From UBA4207 sp964352405 (lineage in GTDB: Bacteria > Bdellovibrionota > Bacteriovoracia > Bacteriovoracales > Bacteriovoracaceae), in assembly GCA_964352405.1 (NCBI GenBank), contig CAYGRY010000020.1:1-41984 (forward strand): DNA of 41,984 nucleotides, in the 5' to 3' direction. The notes under the pieces are model-generated. The model did no database searches. It was given only the letters and a program-made list of their open reading frames with translations, and was not told the origin of the DNA. Within the stretch, counting starts at the first letter, position 1, and each line of letters opens with the position of its first letter. A program made the position numbers and the translations under genes. This document shows, in pieces, positions 7,594 through 15,927 of this stretch.

Positions 7594-10500
7594 TTAATTA
7601 GAGTAATTACCGGTAACAGGAGCTATACATCTAAAGCCAACATTAACAGATGTTGATGTCACATCTTGAAGCTTAAAGCGGTAAAGACCTGATCCAGCCC
7701 CATCTGTAAAGCCACCAGCAGCTACCATACCAGCATTCGTGGTCGTCAAATTAGCCATATTAAAATCTACCGAGTCAGAGTGCAATTGCGATGAGGTTAT
7801 TCCTGAAGATTGACCAATCACCTTGGCCCAACTTGTAATCGTTCCAACCTGTGTTCCAGCTAATGGATGACCAACAGGATAAACTGCCGAGTTAATAGCA
7901 TCGCCGGTATTATCATCAAAATCTCTATGGACTGGTAAACCCATAGGAATAAAGTATCTTCCTGCGTCGTTAAATTTATTTTCTAGATCCCATGAAGCAA
8001 GGAGACCATCACAGGTATCATCAGCATCTGTATCGTTACATGGCCCAATAGGACTTAAGCTCGATCCACTACCCCAAGTATTTGGAGCACCGAGAATACC
8101 AACATCGACACTATAGCGGTTCGAACCACTTAGAACTGAACCTGCACTCCCCGTACTAAAGGTTGTATCAATACCAATTAATTGACTTGGAATTCCGCCA
8201 TCATTAACTGTAGAAACAGAAATTGTACTATCTAAAGTGGTGCTATCTATAATTAGTTCTTCAACATTTGTGCCAGAAAGAGCACCAATAAAAGTAATAT
8301 TTAAACCTGAAGACGATGTTATTGAGCCAGTAACACTGACATTACCTGCTCCAATATTTATAAGACCTTCTAAAGTAGCTTGAACCGTAGCAGCTGTAGC
8401 ATTAAAATTAATTGGACCAGTAACAACTGCATCAAAGTCTAGTTCAAAAGTACCTGAAGTCGGAGTTGGATTAAACTCTAGTCTTTGTCTCTCATTCACA
8501 TCAACAGTAAATTGATCTTGAACCCATTCAGCTACGTTACCAATGATATCTTGTGCTCCCGAGAAACTTTGACAGCCAGCCGTGACGGTAGATCCTGTGG
8601 CAACAGAGCGAATTCCAGATGAGTTTGTACCTGGCAATGAATACGACGAAGAACTATCTGGCGTCTCAGTATCAGCATAGCCGGTTAGTCCACTTGCACT
8701 ACTTGAATTACATTTTGCAGATGAGTTAAGCGATAAACCTGTTTCCAAACTTGTAATACTTGAATCACTTAAGCTTTGAGTATCCCACTGAGAATAAGAC
8801 ATCTGTTGTTTTCTTGTAGGTAGAGCTCTTGTTGGAGCTGCAGATAAACCAATAATTGTAGGGTAAGCTGCGGCCGCACTACAATAAGCAGAAGCGTTAG
8901 AACGATTTACAAATACGAGAGGTGGAAGTTCTGAAGTTGATGCCGCTAAAATTTCTGCAGCTGTTGCCGTTGAAGGATCCCATGCTGACCATGCAGTTCC
9001 GCCAGAACCTTCGTAACAAATCCCAGTACTTCTTGAATAGAAAATAGTACCAGCGACTGCAGTGATATTTCCAATTGGATTGAGATCACTAACACAGTTG
9101 CCATCCGTTGTAGAACAAGCGGCCAAAGAGTAAGGACAGCCCGTCTCAAAGCGATCGACGATAAGATCATTTCCAATATCGTAATAACCAGGGTTATCAC
9201 ATGCCCCATTAGTGGCACAGTCACTACCCTCAGCTGCTGTAAGACCAACGTCATCAACCGGTGTGTCACCAGGTCCAACGTAAGGACAACGGTTATTATT
9301 AGTCTTATCACTAACACTTAAAAGTTTTGCACACATTAATTTATTTGCGATCCTTCGACTTGTGAAAACAGCGTTATCTTTTGGTGCAATTACTCTTGCT
9401 TGTGCATACGATTCAACAGGCTTTGTTGGAATCGTATTAACGACAGGTCTGACCTCGTAATAATAAACGAAATTAGGCGCAGGTGGAGCCCAAGAATTTG
9501 TAGCATTGTCCGTATATGTTGTACTTCCAAGAGGAACAATAATTTTATTTATTGGGAAGTCGTAATCAAAAGTTTGTCCAGCAACACGTCTATAAACCCA
9601 ATAACCAGAAATTGAACCTGTACCTGATAAAGTAAAGTTTTCCCAAGTTATCGTTGCTGTGGCAGGAGCATTATAAGCTGTCCAATCTGTACCCAGTCCA
9701 GCTGTCGCTGTTGAAACATAGCAAGTATCATCGTCGATATCATAATAATAATGACCAAGCTTTGAAGCACCCGTTGCCGGAACAGCGTTACCAACACAAC
9801 TGGCTCCATCGCCTGAACAATTTGATTCAAAGGCAGTAGCAGTAACAGGACAAACATTAGCAGCAAGCGCAAACCAATCTGAACCATTATGATGGTAACA
9901 AGTACTTGTTCCTGTTGCGAAATAAAGAGCGCCATTAGCACCACCATTAGTGGCAACAGTTGGAGCAGAAGTTCCGGTACAAGCTGAACCGTTACACTGG
10001 TCTCTACTATAAGAGCAAACATTTGAAACGGATTTAACTTCGCCGTACTTATTAACAGTAGGACCAGCAGCGCGAATGACTTTCCAGTCGTTATGTTTAA
10101 TTGAAACCGGATTTACAGTCACAACAAAACTTACACTTGTTATTTGCGAGCCATTTGATAGATCAAAAGAAATTGTCGAAGATCCAGCCGTTGTACCTGT
10201 TGGAGTAATTTTAATATAACCAGTAAATGAACTACTATCGTCGGCAGCAGCAGATTGCCAATTATAAGCAGCAAGATCAGCTCTCGCCTCATTGCTTGCA
10301 GTACCATCATATGAGAAAAGAACGTTAGCAGGTTGGATCAAAATAGCATTTGAAGACGTTAAATTTGAAACGGTTAAACCAAGTGCATTTTCTGCAGCTG
10401 ATGTACCGCCTTCATCAATAATTAATCTTCTAATATAAAGAATATCTTTCTCATTTATAGACTTGTCAGCGATAACAGAATTTCCACCTTGAGTTGTAGT

Positions 10501-12666
10501 CGAAGGCGAAATATTGATGGCGGAACCATTAGATAATGTATTAGTACTGACAAGAAGCTCAGTCACATTTGTTAAAGCAACGTTACCGGTAAAAGTAATA
10601 GTTAATGTAGAACCAATAGAACCCGTAACGGCCACATTTGTAAGACCAGCAAGCGCTTCGAGTGCAGTCTCTATAGCAGAAGTTGTCGCATTGTAAGCTA
10701 TAGATGCGGTTACATCGCCATTAAAGTCGAGAGTAAAGTCACCTGATGTTGGCACACCATTAAAACTTAGTTTTTGAACTTCGTTCTTACCGTTAGGTGT
10801 CCAATTAGATATCCCTGTACCTGTTGATTTCCAACAAGTCGTTTTAGATGAATCATACCAAAAAACAGGCTTTGCAGTCGTATGACTTGAAGGCGTCACA
10901 GCATTTAAAGGACTACTTGCTGCCTTACATCCAGATAGTCCACATTCAGGTGAATCAATAAATCTTGAATACTGACAAGCAACGGGCGCATCAATAACGG
11001 GTTGAATCGTAACGATAAATGAACCAGTATCAGTTCCACCATTACCGTCAGAAACTGTAAAGTTTCCTTGAATCGTTCCATCAGCGTTACCTTCATCTCC
11101 ATTAAGTGTCAGTGTACAAAGAAGTGTTGCTGTTCCTCCCATACATCCACTAATTGCAAATGGAACTGAAGAATCAGATGGAACAATTGGTCCCCCCGAA
11201 GAAACACCGTTTAAGTTCCATTGAACTGTATCAAGTGTATAGCTTAAAGCTTCTGTCGCTGAACCGGGAGATGGATCAACTGTGGTACTTGCATCAATTG
11301 TAAAACTATAAGGATAATCCCCTGCTCCTTGAGCAAAAGCTGTCGGGCTTTCTTGGAACGCAAGTGTGTCAAAAGTGTTATAGGCAAAAGTAGCTACCGC
11401 CGTTGGATCATCATTTTTTGCTGTCACAGTTAAGTTAACTGTAAATGGTGTTGTTGAGGCTCCACCAGCATCAACAAAAGTAACGGTGAAACTTCCGGCC
11501 GAACCATTTGTATTGAGTGCTCCAGGCGCCCAACGAATCTGACAAGTTGCTGCGCTCAATAAAGTTACAGTGCCAAGAGTGATACCAGAAGCATCAATTG
11601 AACAGGTCGCGTAATCATCAGAATCAGTCACAGTGACGTTAGCGGTGTCTTCAACATCTTTATAAGTATAGTTAATAGCGTCTTTTAATAAAAAGTCATA
11701 GTTTACAACTGCTGCAGTAGGATCTTGTGGCTCAGTCGCGTTTCCATCTTCATCTACTGTGATTGTACATGGAACAGAAGTACATGCTGCCAACGGGCCA
11801 TCGTTGACTGATGTAACTGTAATCGTAACAGTTACTGTGTTAGTTGAATTTCCCCAACCATCATTACCGCGATAGACAAACTGATAAGTTCCATAAAAAT
11901 TAGCCTGAGGAACAATGTCGCAATCAAGATCATTAACGGAACTACCATTAAGACCCATACAGTTTTTGATAATAGTTGTATAAGCTGGAGAATATGACGG
12001 AGAGCCTACCCCTGCAGTTTCAGTGAAACTTGTCACTTGGTACGTAAAAGCGGAAGGACAATTTGCATTTGGAAGATCATTAAATGAAGCATTACAATCG
12101 ATATCACTGACACCGGGTAAAGTCGCAAGGTTCAATGTTGTATCTTCTGCAGTCGAGCCTGCAACAACTGTCGTTGAGAATGTTGGCAAATCGTTAGAGT
12201 TTGTCATTGAAATGGCAATTGTTTTCTGTAACGAGGCGCCATCGATAGGATCACTAATCGTATAAGTAAAACTTGTTAATCTTGAGTGGTTGGCAGTCGG
12301 TATGACAGTGGCAAAACAAAAACCACCAGAACAGCTACATGTTGGAGATGCACTAAAAGTAATAATGTCATAACCTACGATGCTACATGAAGTCGCAAGG
12401 TCACCGTCGATATCTGTATAATTAAGAATAATAGAGGAACCTAATGAATCTTCCGCAATCGTCGCTGTTGAACTTGTGGCCACAGGAGGTTGACGAGAAG
12501 CAGTCGTAGCACCCTGAGATGCAACACACTTTCTTGAAACTGCATCAAAAATCTGATTAGTAGCACAATCAGCTTTTTTGCTAGCACCTTTATCCGCGAC
12601 ACAACTGACCAATAAAATTGGTGCAATCAAGATGCATAAAATGGATTGTTTCAAGCTCAACGTCAT
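7594..12666 (-). CDS. Giant mosaic surface lipoprotein (repeat modules, FnIII-like, FGE/SUMF1-like)
   Basis: The 1690-residue product starts with a lipoprotein signal ending in LLVSC (Cys22); Val at +2 suggests outer-membrane sorting. Residues about 50-560 hold cadherin/tandem-95-type repeats with phrases such as TAEDTTLN and NDDPTA. After these come four copies of a Cys-rich unit (C-x-Y-S ... C ... TCY/TCW ... W), a small beta module present twice, and a fibronectin-III-like stretch (TITWENFTLSG to YYYEVRPVV). The last 440 residues resemble a formylglycine-generating-enzyme/SUMF1 fold: ASAYCSAAA, ALPTRKQQMSYSQWD, GNVAEWV (residue 1376) and a terminal GFRCI. The second beta module sits inside that fold, just after GNVAEWV. 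The frame is open to an ATG at 12690; GAGGAAA before 12666 and the signal peptide favour 12666. Adhesion or prey/matrix binding is a guess. Confidence 0.85.
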   Translation of the reverse strand: MTLSLKQSILCILIAPILLVSCVADKGASKKADCATNQIFDAVSRKCVASQGATTASRQPPVATSSTATIAEDSLGSSIILNYTDIDGDLATSCSIVGYDIITFSASPTCSCSGGFCFATVIPTANHSRLTSFTYTISDPIDGASLQKTIAISMTNSNDLPTFSTTVVAGSTAEDTTLNLATLPGVSDIDCNASFNDLPNANCPSAFTYQVTSFTETAGVGSPSYSPAYTTIIKNCMGLNGSSVNDLDCDIVPQANFYGTYQFVYRGNDGWGNSTNTVTVTITVTSVNDGPLAACTSVPCTITVDEDGNATEPQDPTAAVVNYDFLLKDAINYTYKDVEDTANVTVTDSDDYATCSIDASGITLGTVTLLSAATCQIRWAPGALNTNGSAGSFTVTFVDAGGASTTPFTVNLTVTAKNDDPTAVATFAYNTFDTLAFQESPTAFAQGAGDYPYSFTIDASTTVDPSPGSATEALSYTLDTVQWNLNGVSSGGPIVPSDSSVPFAISGCMGGTATLLCTLTLNGDEGNADGTIQGNFTVSDGNGGTDTGSFIVTIQPVIDAPVACQYSRFIDSPECGLSGCKAASSPLNAVTPSSHTTAKPVFWYDSSKTTCWKSTGTGISNWTPNGKNEVQKLSFNGVPTSGDFTLDFNGDVTASIAYNATTSAIETALEALAGLTNVAVTGSIGSTLTITFTGNVALTNVTELLVSTNTLSNGSAINISPSTTTQGGNSVIADKSINEKDILYIRRLIIDEGGTSAAENALGLTVSNLTSSNAILIQPANVLFSYDGTASNEARADLAAYNWQSAAADDSSSFTGYIKITPTGTTAGSSTISFDLSNGSQITSVSFVVTVNPVSIKHNDWKVIRAAGPTVNKYGEVKSVSNVCSYSRDQCNGSACTGTSAPTVATNGGANGALYFATGTSTCYHHNGSDWFALAANVCPVTATAFESNCSGDGASCVGNAVPATGASKLGHYYYDIDDDTCYVSTATAGLGTDWTAYNAPATATITWENFTLSGTGSISGYWVYRRVAGQTFDYDFPINKIIVPLGSTTYTDNATNSWAPPAPNFVYYYEVRPVVNTIPTKPVESYAQARVIAPKDNAVFTSRRIANKLMCAKLLSVSDKTNNNRCPYVGPGDTPVDDVGLTAAEGSDCATNGACDNPGYYDIGNDLIVDRFETGCPYSLAACSTTDGNCVSDLNPIGNITAVAGTIFYSRSTGICYEGSGGTAWSAWDPSTATAAEILAASTSELPPLVFVNRSNASAYCSAAAAYPTIIGLSAAPTRALPTRKQQMSYSQWDTQSLSDSSITSLETGLSLNSSAKCNSSSASGLTGYADTETPDSSSSYSLPGTNSSGIRSVATGSTVTAGCQSFSGAQDIIGNVAEWVQDQFTVDVNERQRLEFNPTPTSGTFELDFDAVVTGPINFNATAATVQATLEGLINIGAGNVSVTGSITSSSGLNITFIGALSGTNVEELIIDSTTLDSTISVSTVNDGGIPSQLIGIDTTFSTGSAGSVLSGSNRYSVDVGILGAPNTWGSGSSLSPIGPCNDTDADDTCDGLLASWDLENKFNDAGRYFIPMGLPVHRDFDDNTGDAINSAVYPVGHPLAGTQVGTITSWAKVIGQSSGITSSQLHSDSVDFNMANLTTTNAGMVAAGGFTDGAGSGLYRFKLQDVTSTSVNVGFRCIAPVTGNYSN
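8195..8490 (-). repeat. Beta-module, copy 2, inserted in the FGE-like domain
   Basis: Protein-level repeat of about 98 residues within the giant lipoprotein, running from RQRLEFNPTPTSG to the NDGG region. It matches copy 1 (10480-10785) in pattern: G-x-F-x-LDF, a short loop, NATxxxxxxTLEGL, GNVSVTGSI, a beta strand, and NVEELIIDSTTL. From memory, similar modules occur in phage capsid-type and large surface proteins. Placement right after GNVAEWV interrupts the FGE-like fold. Confidence 0.7.
8975..9142 (-). repeat. Cys-rich module, copy D
   Basis: Encodes CPYSLAAC through GICYEGSGGTAWSAW. It follows the shared plan C-x-Y-S, two or three further Cys, an aromatic (FY) strand, T/I-C-Y and a terminal Trp. 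It sits immediately before the FGE-like domain, after the phrase IVDRFETG. Confidence 0.65.
9665..9855 (-). repeat. Cys-rich module, copy C
   Basis: Encodes CPVTATAFESNC through DDDTCYVSTATAGLGTDW. It directly follows copy B in tandem and ends where the fibronectin-III-like segment begins. Confidence 0.65.
9858..10020 (-). repeat. Cys-rich module, copy B
   Basis: Encodes CSYSRDQCNGSACTG through TSTCYHHNGSDWFAL. The CxYS start, GALYF strand, TCY and closing Trp match copies A, C and D. Confidence 0.65.
10480..10785 (-). repeat. Beta-module, copy 1
   Basis: Encodes VQKLSFNGVPTSG through the SPSTTTQGGN region. It is the partner of the copy at 8195-8490, with the same order of motifs: LDFNGDVTASIAYNATTSA, LEALAGLTNVAVTGSIGS, and NVTELLVSTNTL. 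It begins just after Cys-rich copy A. Confidence 0.7.
10793..10980 (-). repeat. Cys-rich module, copy A
   Basis: Encodes CQYSRFIDSPECGLSGC through TTCWKSTGTGISNW. It has the same Cys and aromatic layout as the other three copies, with TCW in place of TCY. Confidence 0.6.
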
Positions 12667-12914
12667 CGTTTTAGTTTCCTCTTTCTCCATTGGCTTATCG
12701 GGTAAAAAGCGAATGCCTTTAAGGAGAAGTCCCGAAAAATACAGGGATAAACCTATTTTCTCAGGTCCTAGATACTAGAAGTGTTAAGAAGAGCCGAATC
12801 TAATAATATCTGATACTTAACGTCTTTTTTAAACATCATTAATTAACCATACACATTTGGAATATGCCCATTAATGGACGCATTTTATTGGTTATAAGCG
12901 TTTTTATCCCCTGC

Positions 12915-12943
12915 TTGTTTAAAGCTGACCTTGTCTTTAAACT
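12915..12943 (+). promoter_or_regulatory. Sigma70-like promoter for the beta-barrel-like gene
   Basis: TTGTTT (12915-12920) and TAAACT (12938-12943) are separated by 17 bases. The expected transcription start falls at or next to the ATG at 12951, and no Shine-Dalgarno sequence is present, so the message may be leaderless. The rest of the divergent intergenic stretch (about 280 bases, 12667-12950) is AT-rich and I see no other clear element in it. Confidence 0.45.
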
Positions 12944-12950
12944 TTAATGA

Positions 12951-13859
12951 ATGCGAAATATTTTTATCTCTTTTCTTCTTTTATTTATGACCAATATTGC
13001 TTTGGCCAAAGAAGAATTAATGATCATTCAAAGTGTTAGTAATACAAAAAGAACATTTGTCATTAGAAAAGGTAAAGCTGAAGGTGTTCTTGTTAATCAG
13101 GAATCACTTTTTACTTCAGATAAATTTTCATTGTCTGCAAGAGTCATTGAGGTCACTCGTGATTATTCTCTTTGGCAAATCTCAGATACAAGGGCAACTG
13201 TCCCCTTTCAAAAAGGCGAAACAGTTAACTACACCAATACAATTGAAAACCTCTACACTGAAATACCCCTGCTTCGTTATGATCCAAAAGAATTGGCCAA
13301 GGAAGCTAGAGAGAAAAATAAAATTGCAGAACTTCGACCTGAGCATTGGCTTATTAGAGGAAACTTAAGTTACACCTTAGCAGAATCGGTCACTGATATT
13401 GCCGGTGATCTTGAAAGTTCCAGGTCTGGTGTTAATTTAGAAGCTCAGTACCTTTGGAGTTTAACTCCAAAAATGAGTATTGGTGCAGGTCTTAGGTATG
13501 ACCAAGAAAATACTTCTATTACAGAGCCAAACTTAGATATTCCGACTACTAGAGTTTTTGTCACAGGTGATTATATTTATCATTTTGATTATATTGGTGA
13601 GTCTAGGGATCATCTTTATATGGCGATTGGAATTGGACTAGGTCAATCTTCAACTGATGTCGATGGAACCATTTCCTCAGGTCTTGCAACGCTTTTACCA
13701 TCGGTCAGGCTTGGCTATCAGTTAGCTTTATCAAATGGAATTTCAATGGTTATAGAGTCTGTCGCAGAAGCTATTAGTGCTAATGAATCATTTGAAGATG
13801 GCACAACTCAACGAACCAACTTGGTTAATGCCAAGTTGGCCATTGGTTTAAAATTCTAA
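12951..13859 (+). CDS. Exported, probable outer-membrane beta-barrel protein
   Basis: The 302-residue product has a Sec signal peptide (MRNIFISFLLLFMTNIALA). A small N-terminal domain of about 80 residues follows (IIQSVSNTKRTFVIRKGKAEGV ...), then a linker, then repeated amphipathic strands with alternating hydrophobic residues (RGNLSYTL, GVNLEAQYLW, MSIGAGLRY, RVFVTGDYIYHF, LYMAIGIGLG). It ends in NAKLAIGLKF, the C-terminal Phe typical of barrels inserted by the Bam machinery. No specific family is recognised. It diverges from the giant lipoprotein gene, and its stop overlaps the convergent oxygenase gene by three bases. Confidence 0.78.
   Translation: MRNIFISFLLLFMTNIALAKEELMIIQSVSNTKRTFVIRKGKAEGVLVNQESLFTSDKFSLSARVIEVTRDYSLWQISDTRATVPFQKGETVNYTNTIENLYTEIPLLRYDPKELAKEAREKNKIAELRPEHWLIRGNLSYTLAESVTDIAGDLESSRSGVNLEAQYLWSLTPKMSIGAGLRYDQENTSITEPNLDIPTTRVFVTGDYIYHFDYIGESRDHLYMAIGIGLGQSSTDVDGTISSGLATLLPSVRLGYQLALSNGISMVIESVAEAISANESFEDGTTQRTNLVNAKLAIGLKF
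13816..13839. repeat. Perfect inverted repeat, 9-base arms, at a convergent junction
   Basis: CCAACTTGG at 13816-13824 and CCAAGTTGG at 13831-13839 are perfect complements around a six-base loop. It lies in the last codons of the barrel gene, 17 bases before the overlapping stops of the two convergent genes. Neither strand has a T-run after the stem, so it is not a standard intrinsic terminator, though it could still slow polymerase or protect both 3' ends. Confidence 0.6.
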
Positions 13860-14791
13860 TACAAGCCAATCTCTTTAAGTCTCTGAGTCAGAAAATCCCC
13901 AGCAGAAATTGGTGCGTACTTAGCACCAGACCCTACACAAGATGAAAGACAAGTTAAATCAGCATTACTATGTGGATGCACAAAGAATGGCATTGAATAG
14001 CGAGCTGAACCATCATTATCAGGATTGATCACTCTATGTGTTGTTGATGGAAGGATGTCGTTCGTTAAGCGGCTCATCATATCGCCTGTATCAACAACAA
14101 TTTGTCCTGGCTTCGAGTCAACATCAAGCCATGTACCATCATGATCTAACAACTGAAGCCCTGAAGCTGTTGCACCTACAAGCATCGTGATGAGATTGAT
14201 ATCTTCGTGAGCTGCTGCTCTTATTGCATTCTTAGTATCTTGGCCTTTCGTTGGAGGATAATGAATAACTCTCAAAATAGAGTTACCGTCATCAACCATT
14301 GCTTTAAAGAAGTTTTCAGGCACATCAAGACCACGTCCGATAGCTTCTAGAAGAGCAACACTTGAAGCATCCATAGCAGAATAAAGTTCTAAGAAAATTT
14401 TCTTAAATTCTTTAATTTCACTAGGCCATTCGTTTTCAGGATAAACACCTTTATATTGTGAAGTCGCTAAAAGCTCACGACCAACATGCCAAAACTCTTT
14501 TAGATCTGGAGTCTTACTATCTTTAGCATGCTCTGTTTTAAAAGGAGTATAACCACGCTGGCGACCATTAGCTGCTTGATGATATTTATTTTTTACGTCA
14601 AATGGTAAAGCGAAAAACTCTTGAACGATCTCATAAGCTTTATCAACTTTTTCTTGGGCCACTGTATGATCAGTAAGAGTAATGAAGCCATAATCTTTAA
14701 GACCACTAGAAATTTGATCAACAAACTTAACCTGATCAGCGGAAGTGCCGTTCACGTAGCTTAGAAGACTTAACTCAGGTACCTGACGCAT
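13856..14791 (-). CDS. Isopenicillin-N-synthase-like 2-oxoglutarate/Fe(II) oxygenase
   Basis: A 311-residue double-stranded-beta-helix oxygenase of the isopenicillin N synthase group. The iron ligands are visible as H195-x-D197 (AAHEDINL) and H252 (STTHRVINP), and the cosubstrate-binding R-x-S pair as R264-Y-S266 (ARYSMPFF). The N-terminal DIOX_N-type segment with DYGFITLTDH and GRQRGYTPF is also typical. The substrate cannot be told from sequence; relatives act in amino-acid, hormone and secondary metabolism. AAGGGG precedes the ATG. On the minus strand, TTGAAA and TATTCC 17 bases apart upstream (about 14805-14845) are a possible promoter. It stands alone, not in an operon. Confidence 0.88.
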   Translation of the reverse strand: MRQVPELSLLSYVNGTSADQVKFVDQISSGLKDYGFITLTDHTVAQEKVDKAYEIVQEFFALPFDVKNKYHQAANGRQRGYTPFKTEHAKDSKTPDLKEFWHVGRELLATSQYKGVYPENEWPSEIKEFKKIFLELYSAMDASSVALLEAIGRGLDVPENFFKAMVDDGNSILRVIHYPPTKGQDTKNAIRAAAHEDINLITMLVGATASGLQLLDHDGTWLDVDSKPGQIVVDTGDMMSRLTNDILPSTTHRVINPDNDGSARYSMPFFVHPHSNADLTCLSSCVGSGAKYAPISAGDFLTQRLKEIGLY

Positions 14792-14923
14792 ATAAAACCC
14801 CTTAAAATGGAATATGCATGTTTTTCCTAAGTTTCAAGGATTACGTCAAGGCTAGCTAGCTATCTAGAAAAAAGATACATGGTCTAATTACGGGAAGTTA
14901 CATGGGAATTGATCAAAATCAGC

Positions 14924-15607
14924 TTATTTGAACAGTAAAGAGCCGACCCGAACAAGATCTGAGCCCTCTTTTAAGGCAATCTTATAGTCATCACTCATCC
15001 CCATCGAAAGCTTTACTTCATCGAGTTTAAAGTCTTCTTTAAGCTTATCACCATAGGATTTAAGAAGCTTAAAGCAGCGCTTAGCCTCTTCGTCCTTATG
15101 TTCTGTTCGGTAGGTTCCCATAGTCATGAGACCTTCGAAGAGAAATGAAGTTGATGAGAGTTTTAATAAATTGGCTACGGCCTTTTTGAGTGATTCGTAG
15201 TCTTCAAAACCACCCTTTTCTTTTTCTCCGCTTGTATTAACTTGGAAGAATAAAGAAATGGGCGAGAGAATATCCTCTTTATATTTTAAAATTTCACGAA
15301 GTAATTTTTCTGAATCAACGGAGTGAATAGCGTAGAGCCCGTGAATTTTTATAAGTTTTGAAACTTTATTGGTTTGAAGATGTCCTATAAAGTGCCATCT
15401 CACCCCATCGCGATTTTCTTGTCTAAAGGCTTTAGCTTTTGTTTCTAAATCAGAAACACGATTTTCACCAAAATCTCTATGACCAATATCGTAAGCAACG
15501 TTGATCTCTCGAACATCGGAGTATTTAGTGACGGCGACTAATGTTGCTTCTCCTATCTCGTTAGAGATATTTTCAAAGCGCTTAGCCAGTTGATCGATAT
15601 CAATCAT
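14924..15607 (-). CDS. yggS: PLP homeostasis protein, YggS/PROSC family
   Basis: This family binds pyridoxal phosphate without a known enzymatic reaction and keeps vitamin B6 pools and amino-acid metabolism balanced. The 227-residue product shows the PLP lysine in LVAVTKYSD (K28), then IGHRDFGENRVSD, WHFIGHLQTNK, LMTMGTY and the closing LSMGMSDDYKIALKEGSDLVRVGSLLF, all in family order. It is the last gene of a close-set minus-strand run: two bases separate it from the upstream gene at 15610-15918. Confidence 0.95.
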   Translation of the reverse strand: MIDIDQLAKRFENISNEIGEATLVAVTKYSDVREINVAYDIGHRDFGENRVSDLETKAKAFRQENRDGVRWHFIGHLQTNKVSKLIKIHGLYAIHSVDSEKLLREILKYKEDILSPISLFFQVNTSGEKEKGGFEDYESLKKAVANLLKLSSTSFLFEGLMTMGTYRTEHKDEEAKRCFKLLKSYGDKLKEDFKLDEVKLSMGMSDDYKIALKEGSDLVRVGSLLFK

Positions 15608-15609
15608 TT

Positions 15610-15918
15610 TTACTTCTTTTTTGTGAATTTCACTTTGGCCTGAACATCAATATCGTAATTCTCAAGGACTTCTTCCATTAGTTTTTTAGGATCAACTTTT
15701 GAAAGATGCTCAGATAGTTCAGCACGAACAGATTGAACGAAATCTTCTTTTACTGTTTGTGCATTTTTTAAAAGACCATTAACAATTTCTTTAGGAAGAG
15801 GAAGATCTCCTAAGACTTTTTTTACAGCGTCTTCTGTCATAAAAGCAGCACCAACACCGATGGAGACAACTTTTTTGATAACGTCCGAAATGCCTTTGTC
15901 TTTATCGTCAGTGGCCAT
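15610..15918 (-). CDS. Conserved-looking small protein of unknown function
   Basis: I do not recognise this 102-residue protein. It appears to be mostly helical: a charged start (MATDDKDKGISDVIKK), a short hydrophobic patch (VVSIGVGAAF), an amphipathic middle (LPKEIVNGLLKNAQTVKEDFVQSVRAELSEHL, given here in part) and a basic tail KVKFTKKK. There is no signal peptide and no Cys. A GAGGAA ribosome site precedes the ATG. It sits nine bases after the SRPBCC gene and two bases before yggS, so it is surely co-translated with them, but this does not reveal a function. Confidence 0.75.
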   Translation of the reverse strand: MATDDKDKGISDVIKKVVSIGVGAAFMTEDAVKKVLGDLPLPKEIVNGLLKNAQTVKEDFVQSVRAELSEHLSKVDPKKLMEEVLENYDIDVQAKVKFTKKK

Positions 15919-15927
15919 AATTCCTCT

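Noticed and set aside
8946..9317. Long open frames within the giant lipoprotein gene, in other frames and on the other strand
   Set aside because: They come from repetitive Thr/Ser/Val codons, have low-complexity products and lack ribosome sites or known motifs.
6380..10980. Repeats as a possible CRISPR array
   Set aside because: The repetition is at the protein level inside open frames, with unequal spacing and no identical DNA repeats.
12667..12778. c-di-GMP (GEMM) riboswitch in the leader of the giant lipoprotein gene
   Set aside because: A TCCC/GGGA stem and a few GEMM-like bases occur, but the two-stem core and tetraloop/receptor are not convincing.
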